Shown here one piece after another: positions 8,971-17,990 of a DNA stretch of 64,000 nucleotides. The stretch is from assembly GCA_958296165.1 (NCBI GenBank), contig OY282447.1, positions 2,914,001-2,978,000 on the forward strand, in the 5' to 3' direction. A program made the position numbers and the translations under genes. Every line of letters begins with the position of its first letter. The first letter of the stretch is position 1. Below the pieces are notes generated by a model. That model saw nothing but the letters and a program-made list of their open reading frames with translations. It did not search any database and was not told where the DNA came from. The DNA is from an uncultured Pseudomonadales bacterium (GTDB taxonomy: Bacteria; Pseudomonadota; Gammaproteobacteria; Pseudomonadales; Azotimanducaceae).

Positions 8971-10063
8971 CGCTGTCGTCCGCGAGCTTGCGCAGCTGAT
9001 CTGCGTGATGCTCTTGGGTCAGCGGCTCGATCAGATGATCTAGCCTCCCGGAGACGATTTCGTCGAGCTTGTAGAGCGTCAGGCCGATGCGGTGGTCGGT
9101 GACCCGCCCCTGCGGAAAGTTGTAGGTGCGAATGCGCTCCGACCGATCGCCGCTGCCTATCAGCGAGTGGCGCACTTCCGCCTGCTCTGTGCGCTGCTCG
9201 GTCTGCGCCGCATCGAGCAGTTTGGCGTGCAGCAATTGCATGGCCCGGGCGCGGTTCTTCAGCTGCGATCGTTCGTCTTGGCACTCCACGACGATGCCGC
9301 TAGGCAGGTGCGTGAGCCGAACGGCCGAATCGGTCTTGTTGACATGCTGGCCGCCCCGCCCCGAAGCCCGGTAGGTGTCTACGCGGATGTCATCCTTGTT
9401 GAGGGCCACGTCGTCGATGGCGTCCTGCTCCGGCAAGACCGCCACCGTGCAGGCCGACGTGTGGATGCGGCCTTGCGATTCGGTCTCCGGCACACGCTGC
9501 ACGCGATGGGCGCCGGACTCGAACTTCAGGCGGCTGTACGCGCCACGGCCTTCAACGCGGGCGATGACTTCCTTGAATCCGCCGTGCTCGCCGGAGCGCT
9601 CGGTGAGGATCCCCACCGCCCACTTCTCGTCCTCGGCATAGCGCGAATACATGCGGAACAGGTCGCCGGCGAACAGCGCCGCTTCGTCGCCGCCGGTGCC
9701 GGCGCGGATTTCCAGGAAGACGTTGCGGGCGTCGTTCGGGTCTTTGGGGATGAGCAGTTTCTTCAGCTGGTCTTCGATGTCGGCGAGCGAGGTGCGCAGA
9801 GCAGCAACGTCCGCACGCGCCAACTCGCGGATGTCCTCGTCCTCGTCGGTCTCGAGGCTCTTGGCTTCGTCGAGTTCGACGCGCGCCTGCTGATGTTGGC
9901 GATAGGCGGCGATGACCGGCTCGAGTTCGGCGTATTCCCTAGCGAAGCCCGTGAATCGCTCGCGATCGGCCACGACCTCGGCATCGGCGAGCAGCGCGGC
10001 AAGCTCCTCGTGGCGGTCGGCGAGGCCGACGAGTTTGGCGACGATGGACGTAGACAGTGGCAT
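8963..10063 (-). CDS. prfA: Peptide chain release factor 1
   Basis: Terminates translation at UAA and UAG. The 366-residue protein has the acidic N-terminal domain, the stop-recognition tripeptide region [13 protein letters not shown] (PET at 192-194, where E. coli has PAT) and the catalytic GRGGQHVNK (GGQ at 237-239), and ends [22 protein letters not shown] 10063 gives a normal RF1 length. RF1 does not read UGA, so the recoded UGA at 50 kb would compete with RF2 instead. It is followed by prmC, and divergent from lolB by about 75 bp. No hemA is adjacent, unlike in E. coli. Confidence 0.96.
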   Translation of the reverse strand: MPLSTSIVAKLVGLADRHEELAALLADAEVVADRERFTGFAREYAELEPVIAAYRQHQQARVELDEAKSLETDEDEDIRELARADVAALRTSLADIEDQLKKLLIPKDPNDARNVFLEIRAGTGGDEAALFAGDLFRMYSRYAEDEKWAVGILTERSGEHGGFKEVIARVEGRGAYSRLKFESGAHRVQRVPETESQGRIHTSACTVAVLPEQDAIDDVALNKDDIRVDTYRASGRGGQHVNKTDSAVRLTHLPSGIVVECQDERSQLKNRARAMQLLHAKLLDAAQTEQRTEQAEVRHSLIGSGDRSERIRTYNFPQGRVTDHRIGLTLYKLDEIVSGRLDHLIEPLTQEHHADQLRKLADDSVV

Positions 10064-10138
10064 GGCGACGATTCTACCGTGCCAGCGCACTAGGCTTGGC
10101 GTAGGCTTGCCGCTTCGATCCGCTGACGCGCCCGGCTG

Positions 10139-10693
10139 TTGAGAATCCTCTGTTCCCTGCTGTTGTTGGCGGCCCTCGTTGGCTGCGTGACGCCGGGCCG
10201 CAGCGCGATGTCGGATCTCGACTTCCGCCTGCGCGGCAAGATCGCAGTGCGCACGGATCAGGGCGCGTTCAGCGCTTCCTTCGATTGGCGCCAAGCGCGC
10301 CGACGCTACGCCATCGACCTCTGGGGGCCGCTCGGCCAAGGCCATGTTCGGTTGCGCGGCGAAGGCTCGACGTTGAGCGTGACGGATCGCCACGGCGAGA
10401 CGTTGCACAGCGCGAACGCGATCGGTCTGATGGAAGATGCACTGGGCTGGTCGGTGCCAATCACCGCGTTGCGCCATTGGGTGCGTGGTCGCTACGATCC
10501 ATCCACACCGGCAAGGCCGGCAACGGAAGAGAACCATGCGGAAGACGGCCAGCACGAGTTCGAGCAAATGGGCTGGTCGGTGCGCGCGCTGCGCTGGCGC
10601 GACACCGCCATCGGCCCGGCCCCCGGCAAGGTCATCGCCGTGCAGAACGGCCGCCGCATCGTGCTGGTTTGCCGCGCTTGGTCCCTGGATTAA
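10139..10693 (+). CDS. lolB: Outer-membrane lipoprotein insertion protein LolB
   Basis: Accepts lipoproteins from LolA and inserts them in the outer membrane. The 184-residue product starts at TTG 10139 and has a signal peptide with lipobox LVGC (cysteine ~16). The motifs [20 protein letters not shown] and [21 protein letters not shown] match the LolB beta-barrel fold. It is divergent from prfA, the classical arrangement, though ispE, which often follows lolB, is absent. BamC in this window would be a client of the Lol pathway. Its stop overlaps the proposed start of the next small ORF. Confidence 0.87.
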   Translation: MRILCSLLLLAALVGCVTPGRSAMSDLDFRLRGKIAVRTDQGAFSASFDWRQARRRYAIDLWGPLGQGHVRLRGEGSTLSVTDRHGETLHSANAIGLMEDALGWSVPITALRHWVRGRYDPSTPARPATEENHAEDGQHEFEQMGWSVRALRWRDTAIGPAPGKVIAVQNGRRIVLVCRAWSLD

Positions 10694-10919
10694 GCGCAGC
10701 GCGGCCGGCGCGGCAATCGCGCTGGCCTTGGCGCAGTGGGGCTGCACGTTGCAGGACCGCTACGACTCCGTGCGCGACAACAACATGCAGGAGTGCGACC
10801 GGCTAGTAACGGAGCCGCAGCGCGAAGAGTGCCGTGCAAACTTGCCGCCGCCGTCCTTCGAGGAGTACGAACGGCTGCGGCGCACGCTGCCCAAGCCGGG
10901 CACCGAAGGCAAGCTATAA
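10689..10919 (+). CDS. Small putative lipoprotein, unrecognised
   Basis: I do not recognise the family. The frame after lolB reads [18 protein letters not shown], a lipoprotein-like signal, then a charged region with [18 protein letters not shown] and [12 protein letters not shown] before the stop. The composition is protein-like and unlike the other frames. No ATG, GTG or TTG lies close by in frame; the best fit is a rare ATT at 10689 overlapping the lolB stop, while an ATG ~160 bp upstream would lie inside lolB and remove the signal. About 76 residues if ATT is right. Coding is likely, the start is not settled. Confidence 0.45.
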   Translation: MKRSAAGAAIALALAQWGCTLQDRYDSVRDNNMQECDRLVTEPQREECRANLPPPSFEEYERLRRTLPKPGTEGKL

Positions 10920-10920
10920 T
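10915..10920 (+). promoter_or_regulatory. Possible -10 hexamer upstream of the TerB-like gene
   Basis: A perfect TATAAT overlaps the stop codon of the small ORF and lies about 60 bp before the TerB-like start. The -35 region 17 bp upstream has no good match, so this is only a candidate. Confidence 0.3.
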
Positions 10921-10982
10921 CGGATCGCAATTCGAGATCGTGCCCCTACGCAAGCCTCAGCAAGCCTAACAAGGAACTCCGG

Positions 10983-11423
10983 ATGATCCTCTCCACACTC
11001 AACCACCTTCTGAAGCTCTTGGGAGGAAGCGAGCCCGCCTCTGAAGACCGCGAGGCCATCTTCAACGAGACGGTGTTGCTCGTGCTCGCCAGGGCGACGG
11101 ATTCAGACGCCAACATCAAGCCCATCGAGGTGGACACGGTGCGCGACATCGTCAAGAAGACCACCAACGAGGAGGTCAGCGCAGCGGACGTACGCAACGC
11201 TGCCCACTCCAAGATCTACGAGTCCGCGCCGCTCGAACGGCACTTGGCGGATGTGGCTGGCCGCTTGGACATCCACGACCGGGCGAGCATCGCTCGTGCG
11301 TTGGCCGAGGTAATTCTCTCCGACGAGCGCGTCACCAACAAGGAAGTGCGCTTCTTCGACATGGTGGCGGAAGCGTTGCAGCTCACGCCGGCGGCGCTCT
11401 GCGGCTTGTTCGCGACCGACTAG
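10983..11423 (+). CDS. TerB-family (tellurite resistance-like) protein
   Basis: A 146-residue, all-helical cytoplasmic protein. The pattern NETVLLVLARATDSDANIKPIEVDTVRDIV followed by LERHLADVAGRLDIHDRASIARALAEVILSD repeats two similar helical halves, as in TerB/DjlA-like domains, with acidic residues placed as in the family's proposed metal sites. AAGGA lies just before ATG 10983. In most genomes lone TerB-domain proteins have no proven tellurite role. The gene stands alone, facing the MDR oxidoreductase convergently with only 2 bp between the stops. Confidence 0.75.
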   Translation: MILSTLNHLLKLLGGSEPASEDREAIFNETVLLVLARATDSDANIKPIEVDTVRDIVKKTTNEEVSAADVRNAAHSKIYESAPLERHLADVAGRLDIHDRASIARALAEVILSDERVTNKEVRFFDMVAEALQLTPAALCGLFATD

Positions 11424-11425
11424 CG

Positions 11426-12427
11426 CTACCGCTCGTCATCCGCCGGGGCGGGAACGAACACCACGCGCCCGCTGGTTCTTCGCTGCGCCAACCGACGCAG
11501 CGCCTCTGGAATCTCATCGAAGGCGATCTTCGCGCTCAACAACGGCTTGATCTCGCCAGCCAGCAGGCGCTGGTGCAAGTCTTCGTAGCAACGCTTCACC
11601 AGCGCCGGCCGGCGCCGTCGATAGGCGCCCATGTGAACGCCGACCACTGCGTAGTTCTTCACCAGCACGTGGTTGGCCGGCGCCGAGGGGATGTCGCCGC
11701 TGGCGAAGCCGATCACCAGCAAGCGCCCTTCCCAAGCGAGCAGCCGCCGCGCGGTGGCGAACGTCTTGCCGCCGACCGGATCGAAGATCACGTCGACGCC
11801 GCGCTCGTCGGTGGCATCCATGACGCGCCCGTACAGGTCTTCGGTTTCGTAATCGATGGCGAGATCGGCACCCATGTCCTTGGCGATTTGAGCCTTCGCG
11901 GCGCTGCCAGCGGCAGCCGCCACCCAGCAGCCGTGGGCGCGCGCCATCTGCACCGCCGCCGTGCCCACGCCACCGGCGGCAGCCAGCACCAGCACCGTCT
12001 CGCCGGGCTGCAGGCGGGCGCGGTGGTGCAAAGCCAGCCATGCCGTGCCGTAGGTGACGTGCATGGCCATGGCCGCCACCGAGTCGATGCCGGCGGGAAT
12101 CCGATGCGATTGGTCGGCGAGCAACAGCGCCTGTTCGGCGAAGCCGCCAGCGCCGTCCACGGTAGGCCCGACGACGCGCTGGCCAACGTCCAATTCGACA
12201 TCTGCCGCCGCCTCCAGCACAGTGCCGGCGGCGTTCATGCCAGGCGTGAACGGCACCGAGCGCTTCACCTGATAGGCGCCGCGGCATTGCAGGATGTCGG
12301 CGAAGTTCAGATCCGTTGCCTCGACTTGGACGCGCACACAGCCCGCCGCCGGCTGTGGCGATGGCAAATCTTGCGCTTCGAGCGTGTGCCAAGGATCGCC
12401 GAGCGCCCTCGCTCTCCATGCCCGCAT
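11426..12427 (-). CDS. NADPH:quinone oxidoreductase-like MDR dehydrogenase
   Basis: A 333-residue medium-chain reductase of the quinone oxidoreductase class. It has the GroES-like N-domain (ATDLNFADILQCRGAYQ, FTPGMNAAGTV) and the Rossmann loop AAAGGVGTAAVQMARAHG. Zinc-ligand cysteines of alcohol dehydrogenases are lacking, so a zinc-free enoyl or quinone reductase is likely. The substrate is unknown. ATG 12427 starts at the family consensus MRAW; upstream in-frame residues are low-quality. It is divergent from the broken gene at 12655. Confidence 0.85.
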   Translation of the reverse strand: MRAWRARALGDPWHTLEAQDLPSPQPAAGCVRVQVEATDLNFADILQCRGAYQVKRSVPFTPGMNAAGTVLEAAADVELDVGQRVVGPTVDGAGGFAEQALLLADQSHRIPAGIDSVAAMAMHVTYGTAWLALHHRARLQPGETVLVLAAAGGVGTAAVQMARAHGCWVAAAAGSAAKAQIAKDMGADLAIDYETEDLYGRVMDATDERGVDVIFDPVGGKTFATARRLLAWEGRLLVIGFASGDIPSAPANHVLVKNYAVVGVHMGAYRRRRPALVKRCYEDLHQRLLAGEIKPLLSAKIAFDEIPEALRRLAQRRTSGRVVFVPAPADDER

Positions 12428-12654
12428 CGTCGTCCTCACGGTAGTTGGTGGTCGGTTGCCGCACTCGGTCGAGGTCCCGCTGCCCATCTGGACGCGCTCC
12501 GGCTGCCTCGACGTTCGCACGGACGAGCACCCAAGAATGCCCTATTGTCGTCGAGAGCGTCGAGAGCGAGAGAACTCAACGTCCGCCGCAGAAATGCTCT
12601 ACGCTTCGTGCATCGCGTACGGACGGCGTGGATCAACGCATCAAGGAGTGAGAC

Positions 12655-14723
12655 ATGCTCAAGCGCTCGACCAAGCTATTGGCGGCAACAGCCACCTTAC
12701 TGTTGTTCATCGTGCTCGCGGCGTACTTGACCTTGTACGGTGGCAGCCACGAAGAAAGCTATGAGCCGCTAGCAGCACCTAGAGACGATGGTGAAGAAGA
12801 CTGGAACTGCGTTGCGCTACTTGCCGAGTTCGACCGAGTGTTGGAAGAGTGCAAAGACCTCGCAGATGTGGCAGTTGGCCAGGACGCTCGGGACGTGGAG
12901 ATTAAGGACTGCGAGAAACAGGACGAACTCCGGCGCGGCCTCCTCCCGCCAGCGTGCGCCGTGCAGCAACCCAGGCCGCTGGCCGCTGCTGAGGAAGACT
13001 GTTTCGGGCCAGAAGCGCAGCGTGCGGCCGTACCTGCGTCGTCCCGGCCAACGAGCGTCGCGAAGGCGTTCATGGCCCAGTTCGAAACAATAGGCTACTT
13101 GCGTTGGCATCAGCTACTCACAGTCGACGTCGCGGGCGTTGATCCGTCTGCCTTGGACGATGATGGGCGCCGGCTGCCGCGCCTAGACCGTCTGTTGCCG
13201 CCCACGCGACGGGGCACCCTGGGGTGGAATCGCCAGCTGGCCTTGGAAGCCGCTTTGGCGCGCCGACGCTGGACGGATTCATCACCGCGGCGAGAGAAGA
13301 CCCGGCGGCCCTGCGGGATCGTTGGAATCACTTGGGGTTGACGGCGTTGAGGCGAGACGATTCCGCGCTCGGTCACGCCCTGCGCGTGCGGGGCAGCGAG
13401 CTCTTGCACAGAGTGCGAGACATTCCGGCCGCTGCTTTCGGCCTGCACGAGCTGGCAGTGGCGATCGAGCAGGGCATCGACGCCGAGGACTTCGCCACCC
13501 TCCTCGACTGGAGCGGCGTAGACGCTGCCGGCACATGGCGGCACTACACGTTGAGGAGGCGGTACAACTTGGCCGCCTTGGCAGCCGTTCACTCGCGGCC
13601 GCGCATATTGAGCGCTTTGCTGGCGCACGGAGTCACGCTGCCTGCCGGGCCGCCTTCGGTCCTGGACGAACTTGCGTTGGCGTTGTCCACCACGCAACCT
13701 ACGCCGGACACTCTTCGCGCAGTAACGCGGCAACTCGTCACGCTGCGAACGGCCGTTTCTGCCTTCCACAGCCTCGCGTCTTGCGCAAGTTGCGCCCGAC
13801 GTCGACGTGCCAGGCTTGCATCGGGACGCCGAGGCCGCGTTGGCGTTGCCCGAGGTGCGCGACAGGGCTACGCAATTGGCCGTTTTGGTCGAGCGCGACC
13901 AAGAGGAGGCCGAGGAAGCGCGACATATCAACGATAGCTGCCGCGACGTCTGGCGCAGCGCCGGCGCGCGATCTTGCATCCAAGCTGGCGCAGCAGGAAA
14001 CGTTGCGAGAGCGCACGCAGCGCACGTTCCAAGAGAACACGGAGCAGGCACACAGGGCCATCGCCCAGCTGAGGCCTGAGTTTGTGGATGCCGCCAGCGC
14101 GATGGGCCCTGCAATCGCTGCCGGCGACTGGCAAAAGGCGCTCGCGCTGCTTGACGACATTGGTAGCAAGGCGCCTGAGGAGATCGCCGCCACCCTGCCG
14201 GAGTTCTTGTTGAGATCTGCGTTGTACCGCGGTGCGTCCAGGGAGGCGGTGCTCGCGTTGCTCGAGCGCAACGGCAGAACGTTGCCGTCCGACGCCATCA
14301 TGACGATGGCAGGGGGCAGATGGGACGATCTAGATGTTGCCGCCGAATTGGAAGCGTGGGGTTTGGATCCTCGGTTCGTCGACGCCGACGGCCGCAACGC
14401 GATCAGTCAACTCATGGATGACTTTTCGCGCCCAACCGGGGAAGACGTGCTGCGAACCTCGCGTTGGTTGGATTATCTGACGAGTCGATCGGTGTCGCCA
14501 CAGCCGGCCGGCCTTGGCCTCGATCCGCTGGATACGGTGCTGTTCGCGGTTCTCGATGCGCCTGAGCCAGACACCGATGCGGGCCGCACGGATACTGGCG
14601 CGGGCCTTGGTTGCAGCCGGCGCTCCGGTGCAGGCGAGCCACCGCACAATCGCCGCTCGAATCCGAGCAGTCGCCCCCGCAGCCTACACCGAACTGGTAA
14701 GGGCCATTCCAGAGCTAGGCTAG
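12655..14723 (+). pseudogene. Multiply frameshifted gene for an exported or membrane-anchored ankyrin-like protein
   Basis: AAGGAGTGAG precedes ATG 12655 and the product begins with an N-terminal hydrophobic anchor (LLAATATLLLFIVLAAYLTLY). Protein-like sequence then continues by changing frame near 13200, 13770, 13925 and 14560, ending at 14723. The later parts read like ankyrin-type helices: PRILSALLAHGVTLP and REAVLALLERNGRTLPSDAI, then AAELEAWGLDPRFVDADGRNAISQLM. At least four frame changes in 2 kb, with few internal stops, suggests recent decay. Sequencing error is possible, but neighbouring long genes are intact. Function unknown. Confidence 0.7.
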
Positions 14724-14849
14724 AGGGCTAGAGGCGCGGAACCGGCCGCGACCAGCCAACGTTGCACAAAATTGGCGAATCCGGTTCGCCTCCCGTTTGC
14801 GTTTGGCGGCTAGAGTTCGGGTGCGAACTCATTGAGGTGCGTTCTCCCA

Positions 14850-15632
14850 ATGCCCAACGCCGCCATTTCGAGGGCCGCACCCAGCCTGAAGCTGGTGCAG
14901 CCCGCCGCGCCGCCCAACGAGGCGGCGAGCTTAAGCCCTCGGCATCTGGCAATCGTCATGGACGGCAACCACCGCTGGGCGAAGAGTCGCCGGCTGCCGG
15001 GCACGGCTGGCCATCGCGCCGGCGCGCGGAACGTCAAGGCAATCGCCGAAGCCTGCGCCGAGCGCGGCGTAGAGTGCTTGACGCTGTTTGCCTTCAGCAC
15101 GGAGAACTGGCAGCGACCGCGGCGTGAAGTGAATCTGCTGCTCGACCTCATGCGCGGCGTCCTCAACGACGACATCGAGGAGCTGAACTCCAAAGGCGCA
15201 CGGCTGCGGTTCATCGGCGACCGTGGTCGCTTTCCGGAGGACCTGCAACGGCTGATGACGAGTGCGGAAACGCGCACCGCCGCCAACGATCGCCTGCAAC
15301 TCGCCATCGCGGCCAATTACGGGGGACGCTGGGACATCGTGCGCGCGGCGCGCGAAATGGCTTGCGCCGTGCGCGACGGCGCGTTGGCGCCCGATGCGAT
15401 CGACGAGGAATGCTTCTCCTCGTTCCTCTCCTTGGCGGACTTGCCGCCACCGGATCTGTGCATCCGTACCGGTGGCGATCGCCGCATCAGCAACTTCCTG
15501 CTCTGGGATTTCGCCTATACGGAGTTCTACTTCACCAGCGACTACTGGCCCGATTTCGACGAACAGCGGTTGGCGCAGGCATTTGCGGATTTCAGTTCCC
15601 GCCAGCGGCGTTATGGGCGGCGAGCTGGCTGA
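14850..15632 (+). CDS. uppS: Isoprenyl transferase, undecaprenyl diphosphate synthase
   Basis: Condenses eight isopentenyl diphosphates onto farnesyl diphosphate to give the C55 carrier for peptidoglycan and LPS. The 260-residue protein has the catalytic IVMDGNHRWAKSR, the FAFSTENWQRP substrate loop and the C-terminal CIRTGGDRRISNFLLWDFAYTEFYF. ATG 14850 follows a TGAGG; a TTG at 14832 would add six residues. It heads the envelope operon, but pyrH-tsf-frr, which often lie upstream, are replaced by a decayed gene. Its 3' end overlaps the proposed cdsA start. Confidence 0.95.
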   Translation: MPNAAISRAAPSLKLVQPAAPPNEAASLSPRHLAIVMDGNHRWAKSRRLPGTAGHRAGARNVKAIAEACAERGVECLTLFAFSTENWQRPRREVNLLLDLMRGVLNDDIEELNSKGARLRFIGDRGRFPEDLQRLMTSAETRTAANDRLQLAIAANYGGRWDIVRAAREMACAVRDGALAPDAIDEECFSSFLSLADLPPPDLCIRTGGDRRISNFLLWDFAYTEFYFTSDYWPDFDEQRLAQAFADFSSRQRRYGRRAG

Positions 15633-16476
15633 TGAGCTCCGGCGACCAGCCGCACTGCTTCGATCACGGAGCGCCGCCGCGCTAAAGCTGGCGCAAGTGC
15701 AATCGGCCGGGCTCAAGTCGCGCGTCGTCACGGCCTTGATCCTCGGCGCGGCGGTGGCGAGTGCCGTGGTCTATCTGCCCACGCCGCCGCTGGCGGCATT
15801 CCTCTATCTGTTTGTCTTCGTCGGTGGCTACGAGTGGGCCAACCTCGCCGGCGTCTCGTCGCGCATCGGCAGGGTTGGCTTTGCCTTGGCGCTGGCCGCA
15901 GCCGGCATCGCGCTGTGGTTTTGGCCGCCGCGCCTGTGGGCGGTGGCTGTCTTCTGGGGCGCGGCCTTGGCGTTGGTGGCGTGCTTTCCAAGAAGCTCCG
16001 CAGTGTTGCGCTCGACGGCGGCAATGTTGATCGCCGGCGCATTGGCCCTCGGCGGCGCTTGGGTCGCTCTTGTTGCGTTGCGGAGCCACGCCGCGGGGCT
16101 TGTGGTCTGGCTGTTGTTGGCCACCGTCCTAGCGGATACCGCGGCGTATTTTGCCGGTCGACGGTTCGGGCGGCGCAAACTCGCTCCTGCGGTGAGCCCC
16201 GGCAAGACTTGGGAGGGGCTGATCGGCGCAGCGTTGGCGACGTTGGCGTGGGCGGCCGCCGGCGCGTGGTTTTTCGACGGCGCCGTCGTCACTTGGCTCG
16301 GCGTCGGCGTCGCGGTGGTGGCCGCCGCGGTGGTTGGCGACCTGTTCGAGAGCGCCTTGAAGCGCACCAGAAACGTCAAGGATTCCGGCACTATTCTGCC
16401 CGGCCACGGCGGCGTGCTCGATCGCATCGATTCGCTGCTGGCCGCCGCGCCGGTGTTCGCGCTGCTGATGCTCTAG
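15613..16476 (+). CDS. cdsA: Phosphatidate cytidylyltransferase
   Basis: Makes CDP-diacylglycerol from phosphatidate and CTP at the inner membrane. The 287-residue polytopic protein ends with the family signature SALKRTRNVKDSGTILPGHGG followed by VLDRIDSLL. The start is uncertain: ATG 15613 overlaps uppS by 20 bp and gives the usual length, while GTG 15697 gives a 259-residue form starting nearer the first helix (LKSRVVTALILGA). dxr, usually placed between cdsA and rseP in Pseudomonas-type clusters, is missing, leaving a 125-bp gap. Confidence 0.92.
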   Translation: MGGELADELRRPAALLRSRSAAALKLAQVQSAGLKSRVVTALILGAAVASAVVYLPTPPLAAFLYLFVFVGGYEWANLAGVSSRIGRVGFALALAAAGIALWFWPPRLWAVAVFWGAALALVACFPRSSAVLRSTAAMLIAGALALGGAWVALVALRSHAAGLVVWLLLATVLADTAAYFAGRRFGRRKLAPAVSPGKTWEGLIGAALATLAWAAAGAWFFDGAVVTWLGVGVAVVAAAVVGDLFESALKRTRNVKDSGTILPGHGGVLDRIDSLLAAAPVFALLML

Positions 16477-16601
16477 CCCCTCGCGCCCCGGCAACGGGTG
16501 CGATTTCCTACGCCGGCAATGGCGGCTTTCGTCTTGGCCAACGCTCGGACGCTGCTATGATGCGCCTGAACTCGGCTTCGAGATCGGTGTCAAACGCGCT
16601 C

Positions 16602-17960
16602 ATGGAACTGCTGCACTACGCCTTCTTCTTCCTGGTCGCCGTCGGCGTGCTGATTACGTTCCATGAAGCTGGCCACTTTCTGGTGGCACGCATAGTGGGC
16701 GTACACGTAGTGCGCTTCAGCGTCGGCTTCGGCAAGCGGGTGTGGTCGCGCCGCGACCGGCACGGCACCGAGTTCGTCCTCGCGGCGCTGCCGTTGGGCG
16801 GCTACGTGCGCCTCTACGACCGGCGCGACGCGGACGCTGCCGAACATGCGCCAGCCGATCCGGCATTGGCGCATCGCTCCTACGACCGGCTGAAACCGCA
16901 ATGGCGCATCGCCATCCTGCTCGGCGGCCCGGTGGCCAATTTCGTGCTGGCGTTCCTGCTCTTCTGGCTGGCGGCGATGGCCGGCGTCACGGTCGCGCCG
17001 GCGCGAATCGGCGTCGACGCAGACGGGCCGGCCTACGCGGTTGGGATGCGCAACGGCGAAGTAGTCGTGGCCGTGGACGGCGAAGCGATCACCACTTGGA
17101 CGGACGTCAGCATGGCGTTGGCCGGTCGCTTGGGCGATAGCGGTCGCATCGAGATCGAAACCACCAAGGACGGCTACCGCAAGAGCTACTCCATTCCTAT
17201 CGACAGGTGGCATGCCGATACCGAGGATCCGGACCTGTTGGAATCGTTGGGCCTTGGCAGCGAACTGCCGGCGTTTGTGGACAGCGTCTTGGCTGGCGAG
17301 CCGGCCGAGCGTGGCGGCCTACGGCCCAAGGATCGCATTACGCACGTCGACGGGCAGCCCGTGTCGCGCTGGGAGGAGTTCGTCGCCCACGTGCGGGAAA
17401 GCGCCGAGACGCCGCTGCGCATCGGCGTGCAGCGCGAGGGTGTAGCACACACCTTCAGCGTCACGCCGGCGCGCAAGTTCGACGACGGCGGCAACGCCTA
17501 CGGATTCGTCGGCATCCGCGCTGGGCTGCCGACGCATGTGCTCCGAGAGGGCCCGCTGGACGCCTTGGCTCGCGCCGCTGAGGACACTTGGGACTATACG
17601 GCTCTTACCGTCAAGCTCATCGGCAAGCTGATTGCCTGGGAGGTGTCGCCGATGAACGTCGCCGGCCCCATCACGATTGCCAAGGCGAGCAGCGACTCCG
17701 CCCGCGCCGGATTCGGCGAGTTCCTCTCTCTGCTGGCGCTCTTGTCCATCAATCTCGGCATCATCAACCTGCTGCCCATACCGGTGCTGGATGGCGGCCA
17801 AATCGCGCTCAACGCGGTGGAGCTGGTGCGCCGCAAGCCAGCCGCGGCCTGGGTGGAGGCGATGAGCGCTCGGGTCGGCATCGTGCTGGTGGGCGGCCTG
17901 ATGGTGCTGGTCTTCTATGCCGACTTCGACCGCTGGCTGTGGCCCTTGGCGGGCAACTGA
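16602..17960 (+). CDS. rseP: RseP site-2 intramembrane zinc metalloprotease
   Basis: Cleaves anti-sigma factors such as RseA, and remnant signal peptides, inside the inner membrane. The 452-residue product has HEAGH at 21-25 in the first transmembrane helix, two periplasmic PDZ domains (about 110-290), and the second metal motif in NLLPIPVLDGGQ near residue 390. ATG 16602 places the HEXXH where it falls in E. coli RseP (450 residues). It sits between cdsA and bamA in the usual order, linking envelope stress proteolysis to the Bam genes. Confidence 0.95.
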   Translation: MELLHYAFFFLVAVGVLITFHEAGHFLVARIVGVHVVRFSVGFGKRVWSRRDRHGTEFVLAALPLGGYVRLYDRRDADAAEHAPADPALAHRSYDRLKPQWRIAILLGGPVANFVLAFLLFWLAAMAGVTVAPARIGVDADGPAYAVGMRNGEVVVAVDGEAITTWTDVSMALAGRLGDSGRIEIETTKDGYRKSYSIPIDRWHADTEDPDLLESLGLGSELPAFVDSVLAGEPAERGGLRPKDRITHVDGQPVSRWEEFVAHVRESAETPLRIGVQREGVAHTFSVTPARKFDDGGNAYGFVGIRAGLPTHVLREGPLDALARAAEDTWDYTALTVKLIGKLIAWEVSPMNVAGPITIAKASSDSARAGFGEFLSLLALLSINLGIINLLPIPVLDGGQIALNAVELVRRKPAAAWVEAMSARVGIVLVGGLMVLVFYADFDRWLWPLAGN

Positions 17961-17990
17961 CCCGGCGCGACCGGGCAACAAAGGATGCAA

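Noticed and set aside
10042-10063. RF1 PET tripeptide (192-194) as evidence for altered stop-codon recognition
   Set aside because: The x position of the PxT motif varies among bacterial RF1 proteins, and surrounding residues are normal.
12655-14723. Selenocysteine or programmed frameshifting as an explanation for the broken gene
   Set aside because: The breaks are changes of frame at several places without UGA at conserved sites, SECIS-like hairpins or a recurrent slippery signal.
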